This document shows positions 23,845 to 32,711 of a stretch of DNA of 60,617 nt, piece by piece; positions within the stretch are counted from its first letter, which is position 1, and each line of letters starts with the position of its first letter. Made by a program: the position numbers and the translations under genes. The stretch comes from Planctomycetota bacterium (GTDB taxonomy: Bacteria; Planctomycetota; B15-G4; JADJEK01), in contig JACQZJ010000055.1 in the NCBI GenBank assembly GCA_016213895.1, forward strand, positions 1 through 60,617, given 5' to 3'. The notes below the pieces were generated by a model that was not told where the DNA came from, ran no database searches, and was given only the letters and a program-made list of their open reading frames with translations.

Positions 23845-23887
23845 TCGCGGTGTCGTGCGGGCGCCGGCAGGCGTTACCGCGGCGAGG

Positions 23888-24294
23888 ATGGTGGCGACGG
23901 GCGACCCGAACTGGTGCAGGGGGATGTTGGATCGGTCCCTTCGGCGCGGCCGTGGGTGGGTTGGCACGAGGCTGCATGTCGTGATGGTGCGCGGTGCCGA
24001 GGAGGTGGAGCCGGTCTGCTGTGCATCTTTGACGTGGAACGCTGCGTCTCTGGGAGGGTGCTCGCTGGAAGGCAGAGGAGCGGTGTCGGAAGGCAGCCAA
24101 GCGATGATGTTCGACCTCTGCGTCGAGCGGAATGGGAGAGTCCGGCGGCGGTTGGGGAGGTCGGCCGGGCTGGCCGCACGCTGAGCGTTTGCGCGGCAGA
24201 GGCGCAGGCGCATCTCGCGGGCCAGGAAACGGTGATTGCGGTCATGCAGGATTCGATGACGGCCGTTGGAGGTAACTCCGGTCTGAAAGACTGA
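23888..24294 (+). pseudogene. Possible frameshifted small gene after the array
   Basis: From ATG 23888 (GCGAGG upstream) the frame reads MVATGDPNWCRGMLDRSLRR and continues to stop at 24184. The third-from-last stretch (MMFDLCVERNGRVRR) is followed in another frame by GRTLSVCAAEAQAHLAGQET, which runs to a stop at 24294. One indel between about 24135 and 24175 would merge them into a protein of about 135 aa. Without homologues this remains a guess. It may be a further, decayed cassette. Confidence 0.35.
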
Positions 24295-24603
24295 CGGTCG
24301 GCTGGGTGTTCGCCGGTGGATTCCGGGTTGTTCCGCGCTGGCGAAGCCGTGAGAACCGAAAGGGCGGTCGTAGACGCGTACGTCGTGCTTTGGTCGGAAG
24401 AGGCCTGGGACCGTGTCGGGGCTTCTTCGCGCGCTTCGCTGCGCGGACGCGGCTCGCGGTCAAGTGGCAGGCGCGGCGGCGACCCGGGGATTCGGGAGGT
24501 GCGTGTCACGCGCGACGAGTTCATCTCGATCGCCCTCAAGTCGGGAGCCACCCCGGCCGATCAGAAGGACGGTTTCCCGCCCCTTCGCCAGAGGAACTGT
24601 CGC
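24295..24603. other. Stretch with no clear gene
   Basis: An open frame runs through this stretch into the sulfotransferase-like gene (from 24316), but the strong Shine-Dalgarno at 24604 argues that translation starts later. The reading near 24370-24420 (AVVDAYVVLWSEEAWDRVG) looks protein-like, so an earlier start cannot be excluded. Confidence 0.3.
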
Positions 24604-25326
24604 ATGCGGCCGCCGGTTACCATCCTGAACGACACGAATGGCTGCCCCGGCCGGGCGACGCTCGTCGTCTTCGGCCACTACCGTGGCGGCACGTCGATGA
24701 TGGCCGGCCTGCTGCGGATCTTCGGGATCTTCATGGGCGACAGGGTCGAGTTCGGCAGCAACGAGGATCTGACGCTACGTTCCGCCTCGGCCGCGGAGGC
24801 CGTCCGCATCATCCTGGAGCGCAACCGCGCCCACGACCTCTGGGGCTTCAAGGACCCGGGCGTCTACGACCGGATCCACGAGTGGTACCACGCGCTCCGA
24901 AACCCCCGCTTCCTGTGCATCTTCCGCGACCTGCTCGCGTGCGCGCACGGGGAAGTGCTGCGCGGCCCGTTCGACGACGTCTTCCTCGCCATGCGGGACA
25001 AGCAGGAGCGCCAGTCACGAATGATGGCCTTCCTCCAGGTCCTGATAGAGGAGAAGGTCCCCGTGCTGCTCGCGAGCTACGAGCGCGCGCTGCAGAGCCC
25101 CGGCCCGCTGGTGGACGCCGTGGCGCGGTTCATCGGCTTCGCGATCGACGAGGAGACCCGCGAAAGAGCCGTCCGCTACGTGGTGCCGGAGCGGACGCAC
25201 GGCGAGCCGTCCCTCCCCAAGCTGTCGGACGAGGAGACCCGGCGCATCGCGAACGGCTGGAACGCCGACCTGGCTCGGCGGACCGGCTGCGTCGTGGACG
25301 GTTGGCGCGCTGAAGACGACGCGTGA
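24604..25326 (+). CDS. Sulfotransferase-like protein
   Basis: 240 aa from ATG 24604, preceded by AGAGGAAC at the right distance; the frame is open from 24316, so the protein could be up to 336 aa. FGHYRGGTSMMAGLL (23-37) matches the 5'-phosphosulfate-binding loop (PSB loop) of PAPS-dependent sulfotransferases. GFKDPGVYD and FLCIFRDLLA correspond to the following conserved blocks (3'-PB-like 'FRDL'). A short, cytosolic enzyme that may sulfate a glycan or lipid. It may be the last gene acquired with the cassette region or the first of the chromosomal flank. Confidence 0.7.
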   Translation: MRPPVTILNDTNGCPGRATLVVFGHYRGGTSMMAGLLRIFGIFMGDRVEFGSNEDLTLRSASAAEAVRIILERNRAHDLWGFKDPGVYDRIHEWYHALRNPRFLCIFRDLLACAHGEVLRGPFDDVFLAMRDKQERQSRMMAFLQVLIEEKVPVLLASYERALQSPGPLVDAVARFIGFAIDEETRERAVRYVVPERTHGEPSLPKLSDEETRRIANGWNADLARRTGCVVDGWRAEDDA

Positions 25327-25972
25327 CCTGCAAGGCACGAGCCCGGCGCGGGCAGACTTGCCCGACGTCAACCACTCTTCCCCATCAACGACGACTACAC
25401 CTCCCCGCCGCGAGGGTGCGATTCCGGCGCGGTGGAGTTCATCCGGGGGGAAGGCGTTGACGGTGGGAGGGACGCCACCATGCCGAGGGGGAGCCGTGCG
25501 AAGGAGGTTGGGGGGCGTGGGGGGAAGGGGCTGAGCAGCTTCCCACAGGTTCTCGGGCTGTGGAAAACGAGCCGTGAGACGGCCACCCCTTCGGCGCGGT
25601 GCACTCCTTGGCCGTGGGCTACGGCGGAGGCGGCGGCTCGACGTGGTCGTCTCTCATTGCTGCCCCGTTGGGCTTCACCTTCCACCTGAACGTCGTCTCG
25701 GTCCCGGCAGCGTTCGCGGCCGAGGTCACGGAGCCGCTGACGCTCGGCGTCTGCGCCGCTCCGGCAGCCGCCAGGATCAGGACCGCGGCGCACCAGGCCA
25801 TGAGCCGGCGTGGAACCGGCGGAATCCCTGGCGCCGGGCGCACCGGCGCGGGTTTCAGGCGCGGATCCTCCGGCGCCGGACAGGCCGGTTCCTCGCCAGG
25901 CACCTGCCGGTCGCGGAGGTACCATGAGATAATGGGGTCCGCAGCGGAGCGAGGACGGCTGGAGGGCGGCGC
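25327..25972. other. Intergenic stretch with a gene remnant on the minus strand
   Basis: About 650 bases without an intact gene. On the minus strand, 25801-25619 reads a 60-residue peptide that looks like the start of a secreted protein (MAWCAAVLILAAAGAAQTPS, followed by beta-type sequence), without Shine-Dalgarno and ending abruptly. Near 25920-25925 a TACCAT hexamer stands about 50 bases before the kinase start. Confidence 0.35.
25619..25801 (-). pseudogene. Remnant of a signal-peptide-bearing secreted protein
   Basis: 60 codons from ATG 25801 (the + strand cat at 25799). The first 20 residues form a convincing signal peptide with an AQT cleavage context; the next 40 are Ser/Thr-rich, ending in a proline run (EPPPPP). 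No ribosome site and no continuation beyond the stop. Probably the 5' end of a gene lost by deletion; it could also be a short genuine protein. Confidence 0.3.
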
Positions 25973-28900
25973 ATGGCGGCCGATGAAGTGATGCCTTTGC
26001 CTCGGTGGTTCGCGGGTTGCCTGGTGGCGGCGGCGCTGCTGGTCCTGGCGGGCGGGGCGTGGTTCTACTACGGCCAGAGGAGGGAGGTGCGGGACTCGGT
26101 CGCAAGGAACCTGATGGCCATCGCGGAGCTCAAGGAGGAGCAGATCGCGGCGTGGCGGCGGGACCAGTTGACGGATGCGGCCCTCCTGCGGGACGATCCG
26201 ATCCTGCGCGAGAGCACGGCGCGCTTCCGGGCGGAGCCGACTGCGGAGAAGGCGCGGGAGTTGCGCGGGCACTTCGGCGTCCTGGCGAAACTGCACGACT
26301 ATGCCGACGTCCTGCTCGTGGACGCAGAGGGGACTCGGCTGCTTTGCCTGACGGAGCCCGGCGAAGGGCACGTTTCGGACGGAGCGGCTCTGGCGGAGGC
26401 TCTTCGCGCCCGCGAACCTGTCTTCTGCGACATTCACGTCGAAGGGGCGGAAGGCAGCCCGCACGTGTCGGTCGTGGCGCCCTTGTACGCGGACGCGGAG
26501 CGCCGTGAGGTGTTGCTCGGTGCGCTCGTTCTGGTCAGCGATGCATCGCAGTTCCTCTACCCGCTGGTGCAATCCTGGCCGACGCCGAGCGAGAGCGCGG
26601 AGACCCTGCTCGTCCGCCGCGACGGCGACGACGTCCTCTTCCTGAATGACCTCCGTCACCGGGCCGATGCGGCGCTGAAGCTGCGCATTCCGGTGACGCA
26701 GGTGGATGTTCCAGCGGTCATGGCCGTGCTCGGCCGGCGGGGCCTGGTGGAGGGCAAGGACTACCGCGGCGTGCAGGTCGTGTCGGTCTTGCTGCCGATC
26801 GCCGAGTCGCAGTGGTTCATGGTGGCCAAGCAGGATGCGGAGGAGGTCTTCGGCGAGTGGCGGTCCCGCTCTCTGCTGATACTGGGAACGCTGGCGGCGC
26901 TGCTCTGCGGTCTCGGCGCCCTCGGGCTGGTGGCGTGGCAGCAGCGGGAGAAGGCCAGCTACCAGGCGCTCTACCGCGCAGAGGCTCGGCTGCGCGCGGC
27001 CGCGGAGCGGCACAGCGTGACGCTGAGGAGCATCGGCGACGCCGTCATCGCCTCCGATTCCCAGGGGCGCGTGGAGCTGTTGAACCCGGTGGCGGAGACG
27101 CTGACCGGGTGGCCCGAGGCGGAGGCCCGGGGCCGCCCCTTGGAGGAGGTTTTCCACATCGTCAGCGAGGAGACCGGGAGAGTGGTGGAGAACCCCGTGG
27201 CGAAGGTCCTGCGGGAAGGCGTGGTGGTCGGGCTGGCGAATCACACCCTGCTCGTCGGCAGGGATGGCAAGGAACGGCCCATCGCGGACTCGGGGGCGCC
27301 GATTCGCGACCAGGAGGGCGCGACCGTCGGGGTGGTGCTGGTCTTCCGCGACCAGACGGCGGAGCGCGCGGCGGCTCGCGCCCAGCGAGAGAGCGAGGCG
27401 CGGTACCGGCGGACGTTGGACGGGATGCTCGAAGGCTGCCAGATCATCGGTTTCGACTGGCGGTACGTGTACATGAACGCCGCCGCGGAAGAGCACAATC
27501 GCCGGCCGAAGGAGGAGCTGCTCGGGAAGCGATGCGGGGACGTCTGGCCGGGCATCGAGGAGACGGAGGTGTTCGAGAGGATCCGGCGGTGCCTCGAGGA
27601 GCGGGTTCCCGCGGGAATGGAGAACCTGTTCGTCTTTCCCGATGGCAGGTCAGGTTGGTTCGACCTGAGGATCGAGCCGGTGCCCGAAGGGGTCTTCATC
27701 CTCTCGATGGACGTCACCAAGCGGAAGCTCGCGGAGGGGAGGCTCAGGCACTTGACCGACGTTCTCCGTGCCATGCGGGACGTGAACCAACTGATCGTGC
27801 ACGAGGACGATGCGGAGACGCTGGTGGGGAGGGCCTGCGAGACCCTGACCGAGACCCGCGGCTATCGCTCCGCGTGGATCGCGCTGCGGGACGCGGCGGG
27901 AGGCCTGATCGTGGCGGCGGAGTCGGGGATCGGCGAGGCGGTGGCCCCGCTGCGCGAGGCCGTGGCGCGCGGGGACGGGCCCGGGTGCTGCCGGGAGGCG
28001 CTGGCGGCGCCCGGCGTGGTCGTGACGCACGGTGCGGACGTGAACTGCGTCAAGTGCCCCTTGGCGGGCACGTACCGCGACGCGGCGGCTCTGGCCTGCG
28101 CGCTGCGGTACGGCGAGCGAGAGTACGGCGTGCTCGTGGTCGCCCTGCCGGCAAACGTGTCGGACGATCCGGAGGAGCAGTCGCTGTTCGAGGAGCTTGC
28201 GGGAGACATCGGCTTCGCCCTGCACGGCATCGAGATGAGGGCCGAGCAGCGGAAGGCCGAGGAGACCGTGCGGGCGATGTTCAACGGCATCTACGACGGC
28301 ATCCTGCTGGCCGACCTCGAGACGCGGCGCTTCCTGGACGCGAACCCCGCGATGTGTCGGATGCTGGGGCGCTCCCTCGAGGAAGTTCGAGCGCTGTCCC
28401 TCGGCGACATCCACCCGGCGGAGAGCGTCGAGGCCGTGGCCAGGGAGTTCGACCGCCAGGCGCGCGGGGAGATGGCGCTGGCGACCAACATCCCGGTGCT
28501 CTGCAGCGACGGGAGCGTGTTCCCGGCGGACGTCAGCAGCGCCCGGCTGGAGGTGGATGGCCGGCGGTGCATGCTGGGGGTCTTCCGCGACATCACGCCG
28601 CGGCTCCGGCTCGAGTCGCAGCTCCAGCAGGCGCAGAAGATGGAATCGGTCGGCCGGCTGGCGGGCGGGGTGGCGCACGACTTCAACAACCTCCTCATGG
28701 GCATAATGGGTTACGCGGAGCTGTGCCGGGGAAGCGTCGCCGCGGACCACCCCATTCGCGAGTGGCTGGATGAAATCCTGCGGGACGCGCAGCGGTCGGC
28801 CAACCTGACGCGGCAACTGCTCGCCTTCGCCCGCAGGCAGACGATCGCCCCGAAGGTGCTGGACATCAACGACGCAGTGGCCGGCATGCTGAAGCTTCTC

Positions 28901-29761
28901 AGGCGCCTGATCGGCGAGGACATCGTCTTGACGTGGGTGCCGGGCGCGACCGTGTGGCCGGTCAAGGTCGATCCGGGCCAGGTGGATCAGCTGCTGGCCA
29001 ACCTGTGCATCAACGCGCGCGACGCCATACCGGGCGCCGGGCGAATCACCATCGAGACGGGGAACGCGACGATCGACAGGGACTACTGCGAGGTGAACAC
29101 GGAGGCGAGGCCCGGCGAGTACGTGCTGCTGGCGATGAGCGACGACGGCTGCGGCATGGACCGCGGGACGCTCGCTCACATCTTCGAGCCCTTCTTCACG
29201 ACCAAGCCGGTGGGTCAGGGCACGGGGCTCGGACTGGCGACGGTGTACGGCATCGTCAAGCAGAACGATGGGTTCGTGAACGTCTACAGCGAGCCGGGAA
29301 AAGGCACGACGTTCCGCATCTACCTCCCGCGGCATGAAGGGTCGGCTGGCGCGAAGGGGGCGGCGGAAGGGCTGCTGGCGACGCAGGGCGGCACGGAGGC
29401 GGTCATGCTGGTCGAGGATGAGAAGAGCGTCCGCGTGACCACGGCCCTGTTTCTACAGGTGCTCGGCTATACCGTCCTGACGGCCGCGAGCCCGGATGAG
29501 GCCCTGCGGGCGGCGGCGGAGCACTGCGGCACGATACACCTGCTGATCACCGACGTGGTCATGCCCGGCATGAGCGGTCGTGAGCTGGCCGCGAAGCTCC
29601 ATGAGACGTACCCGGACATGAAGTGCCTGCACATTTCCGGCTACACGGCGAACGTCATCGCGCATCGAGGCATCCTGGACGAGGGCGTGCACTTCCTGGC
29701 CAAGCCGTTCACCCGCGACGAGATCGCGCGGAAGGTGCGGGAGGTGCTGGACGGTGGGTAG
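25973..29761 (+). CDS. Hybrid sensor histidine kinase with Cache-like, PAS, GAF and receiver domains
   Basis: 1262 aa from ATG 25973 (GGAGGG upstream). Membrane helices at about 9-33 and 299-323 enclose a periplasmic Cache-like sensor. Then PAS 1 (about 345-465, SIGDAVIASDSQGRVELLNP), PAS 2 (about 478-590), GAF (about 600-750, with a C-x2-C pair, NCVKC), PAS 3 (about 765-880), HisKA with H902 in GGVAHDFNN, HATPase with N1014, DDGCGM and GTGLGLATVYGIV, and a receiver whose phosphoacceptor is D1194 (LLITDVVMPGMSG). A complete kinase with its own receiver but no output domain; the response regulator target is elsewhere. Signal unknown. Confidence 0.92.
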   Translation: MAADEVMPLPRWFAGCLVAAALLVLAGGAWFYYGQRREVRDSVARNLMAIAELKEEQIAAWRRDQLTDAALLRDDPILRESTARFRAEPTAEKARELRGHFGVLAKLHDYADVLLVDAEGTRLLCLTEPGEGHVSDGAALAEALRAREPVFCDIHVEGAEGSPHVSVVAPLYADAERREVLLGALVLVSDASQFLYPLVQSWPTPSESAETLLVRRDGDDVLFLNDLRHRADAALKLRIPVTQVDVPAVMAVLGRRGLVEGKDYRGVQVVSVLLPIAESQWFMVAKQDAEEVFGEWRSRSLLILGTLAALLCGLGALGLVAWQQREKASYQALYRAEARLRAAAERHSVTLRSIGDAVIASDSQGRVELLNPVAETLTGWPEAEARGRPLEEVFHIVSEETGRVVENPVAKVLREGVVVGLANHTLLVGRDGKERPIADSGAPIRDQEGATVGVVLVFRDQTAERAAARAQRESEARYRRTLDGMLEGCQIIGFDWRYVYMNAAAEEHNRRPKEELLGKRCGDVWPGIEETEVFERIRRCLEERVPAGMENLFVFPDGRSGWFDLRIEPVPEGVFILSMDVTKRKLAEGRLRHLTDVLRAMRDVNQLIVHEDDAETLVGRACETLTETRGYRSAWIALRDAAGGLIVAAESGIGEAVAPLREAVARGDGPGCCREALAAPGVVVTHGADVNCVKCPLAGTYRDAAALACALRYGEREYGVLVVALPANVSDDPEEQSLFEELAGDIGFALHGIEMRAEQRKAEETVRAMFNGIYDGILLADLETRRFLDANPAMCRMLGRSLEEVRALSLGDIHPAESVEAVAREFDRQARGEMALATNIPVLCSDGSVFPADVSSARLEVDGRRCMLGVFRDITPRLRLESQLQQAQKMESVGRLAGGVAHDFNNLLMGIMGYAELCRGSVAADHPIREWLDEILRDAQRSANLTRQLLAFARRQTIAPKVLDINDAVAGMLKLLRRLIGEDIVLTWVPGATVWPVKVDPGQVDQLLANLCINARDAIPGAGRITIETGNATIDRDYCEVNTEARPGEYVLLAMSDDGCGMDRGTLAHIFEPFFTTKPVGQGTGLGLATVYGIVKQNDGFVNVYSEPGKGTTFRIYLPRHEGSAGAKGAAEGLLATQGGTEAVMLVEDEKSVRVTTALFLQVLGYTVLTAASPDEALRAAAEHCGTIHLLITDVVMPGMSGRELAAKLHETYPDMKCLHISGYTANVIAHRGILDEGVHFLAKPFTRDEIARKVREVLDGG

Positions 29762-29774
29762 AGACGGGGCCGCG

Positions 29775-29782
29775 GCTACGAT
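29775..29782 (+). promoter_or_regulatory. Putative -10 element (GCTACGAT) of the CBM9/GH130 operon
   Basis: GCTACGAT, 18 bases upstream of ATG 29801 and immediately after the kinase gene. No -35 is evident. One of the GCTAnnnT series. Confidence 0.4.
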
Positions 29783-29800
29783 GCCGGCGGAGGTGACGTG

Positions 29801-30901
29801 ATGAAGAGCATGGCTCTTCCGCTGGTGGTTCTCGGCGCGTGCTCGCTCATGCAGGGCGGCGAGAGCGGCGATGGGCCGTGGCAGGGCGACGGCGGGCGGC
29901 AAGGGTACGTGTGCCTGCGCGCGGCCGAACGGCCGGTCATCGACGGCCGGCTCGACGACGCCTGCTGGCGAGGCGCGCCGTCCACCCGGGACTTCGTGGA
30001 CATCCGAGGCGGCGGCCTGCCCGCACCCCGCTTCGCCACGCGGGCGAAGCTGCTCTGGGATGACCGCTGCCTGTACGTGGCCGCGGAGCTGGAGGAACCC
30101 CACGTCTGGGCCACGCTCGCCGATCGGGATGCGGTCATCTACCACGACGACGACTTCGAGGTGTTCATCGATCCGGACGGCGACACGCACCGCTACGTGG
30201 AGCTGGAGGTGAACGCGCTCGCGACCGAGTGGGACCTGCTGCTCGCGCGACCGTACCGGGACGGCGGCCCGGCCATCGACGCGTTTGACCTCGCCGGACT
30301 CGAGACCGGGGTCTTCGTGGACGGCACGCTGAACGACCCGGGCGACGTGGACCGCGGCTGGAGCGTGGAGATCGCCATGCCCTGGGAGGCGCTCGCGGAC
30401 GTGGCCGGCGCTGCGGCGCCGCCCGCGCCGGGCGACACCTGGTGGGTGGACTTCTCCCGCGTCGAGTGGCGGGTGCGCGTGGAGGACGGGCGGTACGTCA
30501 AGGAAACCGACCCCGCTACCGGCAAGCCGCTCCCGGAGGACAACTGGGTCTGGTCGGCGCCGGGAGTCGTGGACATGCACCGTCCGGAGACGTGGGGGCT
30601 GGTGCGCTTCTCGGCCGTGGTCTCCGGCGAGGGCGAGGAGGAGTTCGTTCCCCCGGACGACCTCGCGGCGCGCCGCCTCCTGCGGCGCATCTACGACGCG
30701 CAGCAGGCCTCTTTCCGGGAGAGCGGCTTCTACACCCTGAGCGCGGCCGCGCTCGGCATCGACAACCCGGGGCTCGCGGGATGGCGCTGGCCGCCGCAGA
30801 TGTGGCGCACGCCTTCCCTGTTCGAGGCGGTGCTGTTGCGGGAAGGGGGCGGGCGCCTGCACATCACCCAGGACGGACGCATCTGGCAGGTCGCGGAGTG
30901 A
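29801..30901 (+). CDS. CBM9-like secreted sugar-binding lipoprotein
   Basis: 366 aa from ATG 29801 with GGAGGTGA upstream. The start is a short lipobox signal (VLGAC, C14). RPVIDGRLDDACWRGAPST opens the family 9 carbohydrate-binding module (the 'DG.lde..W' pattern), and DDFEVFIDPDGDTHRYVELE is its second conserved block. Such proteins bind sugar or glycan ends at the cell surface. It ends 4 bases before the GH130 gene, so a shared transcript is likely. C-terminal about 100 residues are outside the module and unknown. Confidence 0.75.
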   Translation: MKSMALPLVVLGACSLMQGGESGDGPWQGDGGRQGYVCLRAAERPVIDGRLDDACWRGAPSTRDFVDIRGGGLPAPRFATRAKLLWDDRCLYVAAELEEPHVWATLADRDAVIYHDDDFEVFIDPDGDTHRYVELEVNALATEWDLLLARPYRDGGPAIDAFDLAGLETGVFVDGTLNDPGDVDRGWSVEIAMPWEALADVAGAAAPPAPGDTWWVDFSRVEWRVRVEDGRYVKETDPATGKPLPEDNWVWSAPGVVDMHRPETWGLVRFSAVVSGEGEEEFVPPDDLAARRLLRRIYDAQQASFRESGFYTLSAAALGIDNPGLAGWRWPPQMWRTPSLFEAVLLREGGGRLHITQDGRIWQVAE

Positions 30902-30905
30902 CGTG

Positions 30906-31874
30906 ATGCTCGCGCGGTCCCCGGCGAACCCCATCCTCACGCGCGCGGACGTCCCGCCGATCCCGCCGCGCCTGGTCGATCCGACCTCGGTCTTCAACCC
31001 GGGCGCGGTGCACTTCCGCGGCCGCCACCGGCTGCTCCTGCGCGTGCAGGCGCGCTCGCGCGAGACCTTCCTCGTTCCGGCCGAGAGCGAGGACGGCGTG
31101 CGCTTCACGGTCGCGCGGCGCTTCGTGGAGCTGCCCGGTCTGGAGCGCGCCGGCCGGCCCATCTACCACGTCTACGACCCGCGGCTCACCTGCGCCGGGG
31201 ACGACTGCTACGTCCTCTTCGCCGCGGACACGGACGGCGCCTGCCTCACGGGCGTGGCCAGGACGCGCGACTTCGAGCGCTTCGAGCTGCTCGGGATCGA
31301 CGCCGGGCAGGACACCCGGAACGCCGTGCTCTTCCCCGAGAAGGTCGGCGGCCGCTTCCTGCGCCTCGAGCGGCCGAACCGCCCCCAGGCGCCGGGCGAG
31401 CCCCCGTCCGGGGACGAGATCATCCTGGCCGAGTCGGAAGACCTCGTGCGCTGGACGGTGGTCGGACCGGTGCTCTGCGGGCGGCCGCACTACTGGGACG
31501 AGAGGATCGGGTCCGGGCCGCCGCCGGTGAAGACGCGCGCCGGCTGGCTGCACCTCTACCACGGCGTGGCCACGCACTTTCAGAGCGTGAGCATCTATCA
31601 GGCCGGCGCCGTGCTCCTCGATCTCGAGGACCCGGCCAGGGTGCTGGCGCGCACCTGGAACAACATCCTGGAGCCGCGCGAGAGCTACGAGCTGGTGGGG
31701 CAGGTGCCGAACGTCGTGTTCCCGAGCGGGATGATCGTGGATGCGTTCGACGCCGGAGGCTTCGCCCTGCCGGAGGCGCGCGTGCTCGTCTACTACGGCG
31801 CGGCCGACACCTGCGTCGGCCTGGCCACGAGCACGGTGGAGCGGCTCATCGCCGCGTGCCGCGAGGGTGCGTAG
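30906..31874 (+). CDS. GH130-family mannosylphosphorylase/hydrolase
   Basis: 322 aa from ATG 30906 (a GTG one codon earlier is in frame). Five-bladed beta-propeller signature pieces are present: NPGAVHFRGRHRLLLRVQ, HVYDPRLTCAGDDCYVLF, and YYGAADTCVGLAT with the 'VYYGAADT' C-terminal motif. Members either phosphorolyse beta-mannosides (releasing mannose-1-phosphate) or hydrolyse them. Cytoplasmic, no signal peptide. The preceding CBM9 gene and the kinase-like gene downstream suggest a small glycan-use cluster. Confidence 0.85.
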   Translation: MLARSPANPILTRADVPPIPPRLVDPTSVFNPGAVHFRGRHRLLLRVQARSRETFLVPAESEDGVRFTVARRFVELPGLERAGRPIYHVYDPRLTCAGDDCYVLFAADTDGACLTGVARTRDFERFELLGIDAGQDTRNAVLFPEKVGGRFLRLERPNRPQAPGEPPSGDEIILAESEDLVRWTVVGPVLCGRPHYWDERIGSGPPPVKTRAGWLHLYHGVATHFQSVSIYQAGAVLLDLEDPARVLARTWNNILEPRESYELVGQVPNVVFPSGMIVDAFDAGGFALPEARVLVYYGAADTCVGLATSTVERLIAACREGA

Positions 31875-31895
31875 CGGGCCGGTGCGGCGCGACCT

Positions 31896-32477
31896 TCAGC
31901 TATCCACGCTCCAGAAGCGGTAGGGCGCGTCGAGCGCGCGGCGGTCTTCCCGGTTGTAGCCCCAGAAGCACTGCGGATACTGCACGCGGTCCCGCATGCC
32001 GTTCTTGTCGCTGTACTGGTCGCCCTTCAGCACGGTCAGCACGACCTTGAACTCGAGCACGACGTTGTTCAGATGCCGGATCGCGAAGGGAAGCGGCATC
32101 CCCCCCCCCCCCCCTCTCTCTCTCTCTCCGTACTGTCCGGGACGGATCACGTAGTGCAGCTCGTCCCAGCGGAGCATCCCGGCTATGCCCGTGAACCAGA
32201 GATGGGGATAGAGGATGAAGAAGTGCTCCCACTGCGTCTCGGTGTAGTAGTTCACGTGCCCCATGAGGAAGCCGATGTTGTTCCTCGCGTGCGGCACCCA
32301 GATCTCGACCTTCGCGCCCTCGCGGCCCGTGCGGATGATCTCGCGCAGGATCGGAGTCGGGTCGCGAACGTGCTCGAAGAAGTGGCTGGAGAAGTACGCG
32401 TCCACCGAGCCGTCCGGGAAGGGGAAGCCCTCGCGCTTGTAGCCGCCGCAACCGATATCGACTCTGAGTTCGCTCAC
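31896..32477 (-). CDS. SAM-dependent methyltransferase with an internal deletion and a C15-(TC)7 tract
   Basis: 193 aa from GTG 32477. The motif I region (VDIGCGGYKREGF, 6-18) is followed at once by PFPDGSVDAYFSSHFFEHV, whereas relatives have about 30 residues between them, including the acidic residue that binds SAM ribose. This in-frame shortening probably inactivates it. The coding strand carries (GA)7 followed by G15 (plus-strand C15 at 32100-32114 and (TC)7 at 32115-32128), reading GERERGGGGGMP in frame. Slippage there would shift the frame. It ends 22 bases from the convergent GH130 gene. Confidence 0.75.
   Translation of the reverse strand: MSELRVDIGCGGYKREGFPFPDGSVDAYFSSHFFEHVRDPTPILREIIRTGREGAKVEIWVPHARNNIGFLMGHVNYYTETQWEHFFILYPHLWFTGIAGMLRWDELHYVIRPGQYGERERGGGGGMPLPFAIRHLNNVVLEFKVVLTVLKGDQYSDKNGMRDRVQYPQCFWGYNREDRRALDAPYRFWSVDS
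32100..32128. repeat. C15 plus (TC)7 simple sequence tract inside a coding region
   Basis: Fifteen cytosines (32100-32114) followed by seven TC units (32115-32128), inside the methyltransferase gene. A tract of this length in an otherwise high-complexity gene is typical of slippage-prone contingency loci, but could also be a homopolymer assembly artefact. Confidence 0.8.
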
Positions 32478-32711
32478 CGTTTCCAGGCTGCTCCTGTCTG
32501 AAGCATGGCTGTCTCCGCGCGCGGGCGCGCGCCGCAGGAAGGACGCGCCGGGCTCCTGCGCGGAGGCTACGCCAGCCCCGGACGCGGTCAAGGAAGTTCG
32601 GCGAGCGGCCCGAGGCGGCGCAGGCGGCGCGGGAGGGGAGAAGGGGCCTCCGGCGTGGTAGCATCCCCGCCCGGTTCGTGCGCGTTTCCCCGTGACCGAG
32701 GGTGATCGACC

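Noticed and set aside
24170-24192. GCTGAGCGTTTG as a fifth attC R' box
   Set aside because: Lies inside protein-like reading frame of the 23888-24294 segment and has only a 5-base stem, unlike sites 2 and 4.
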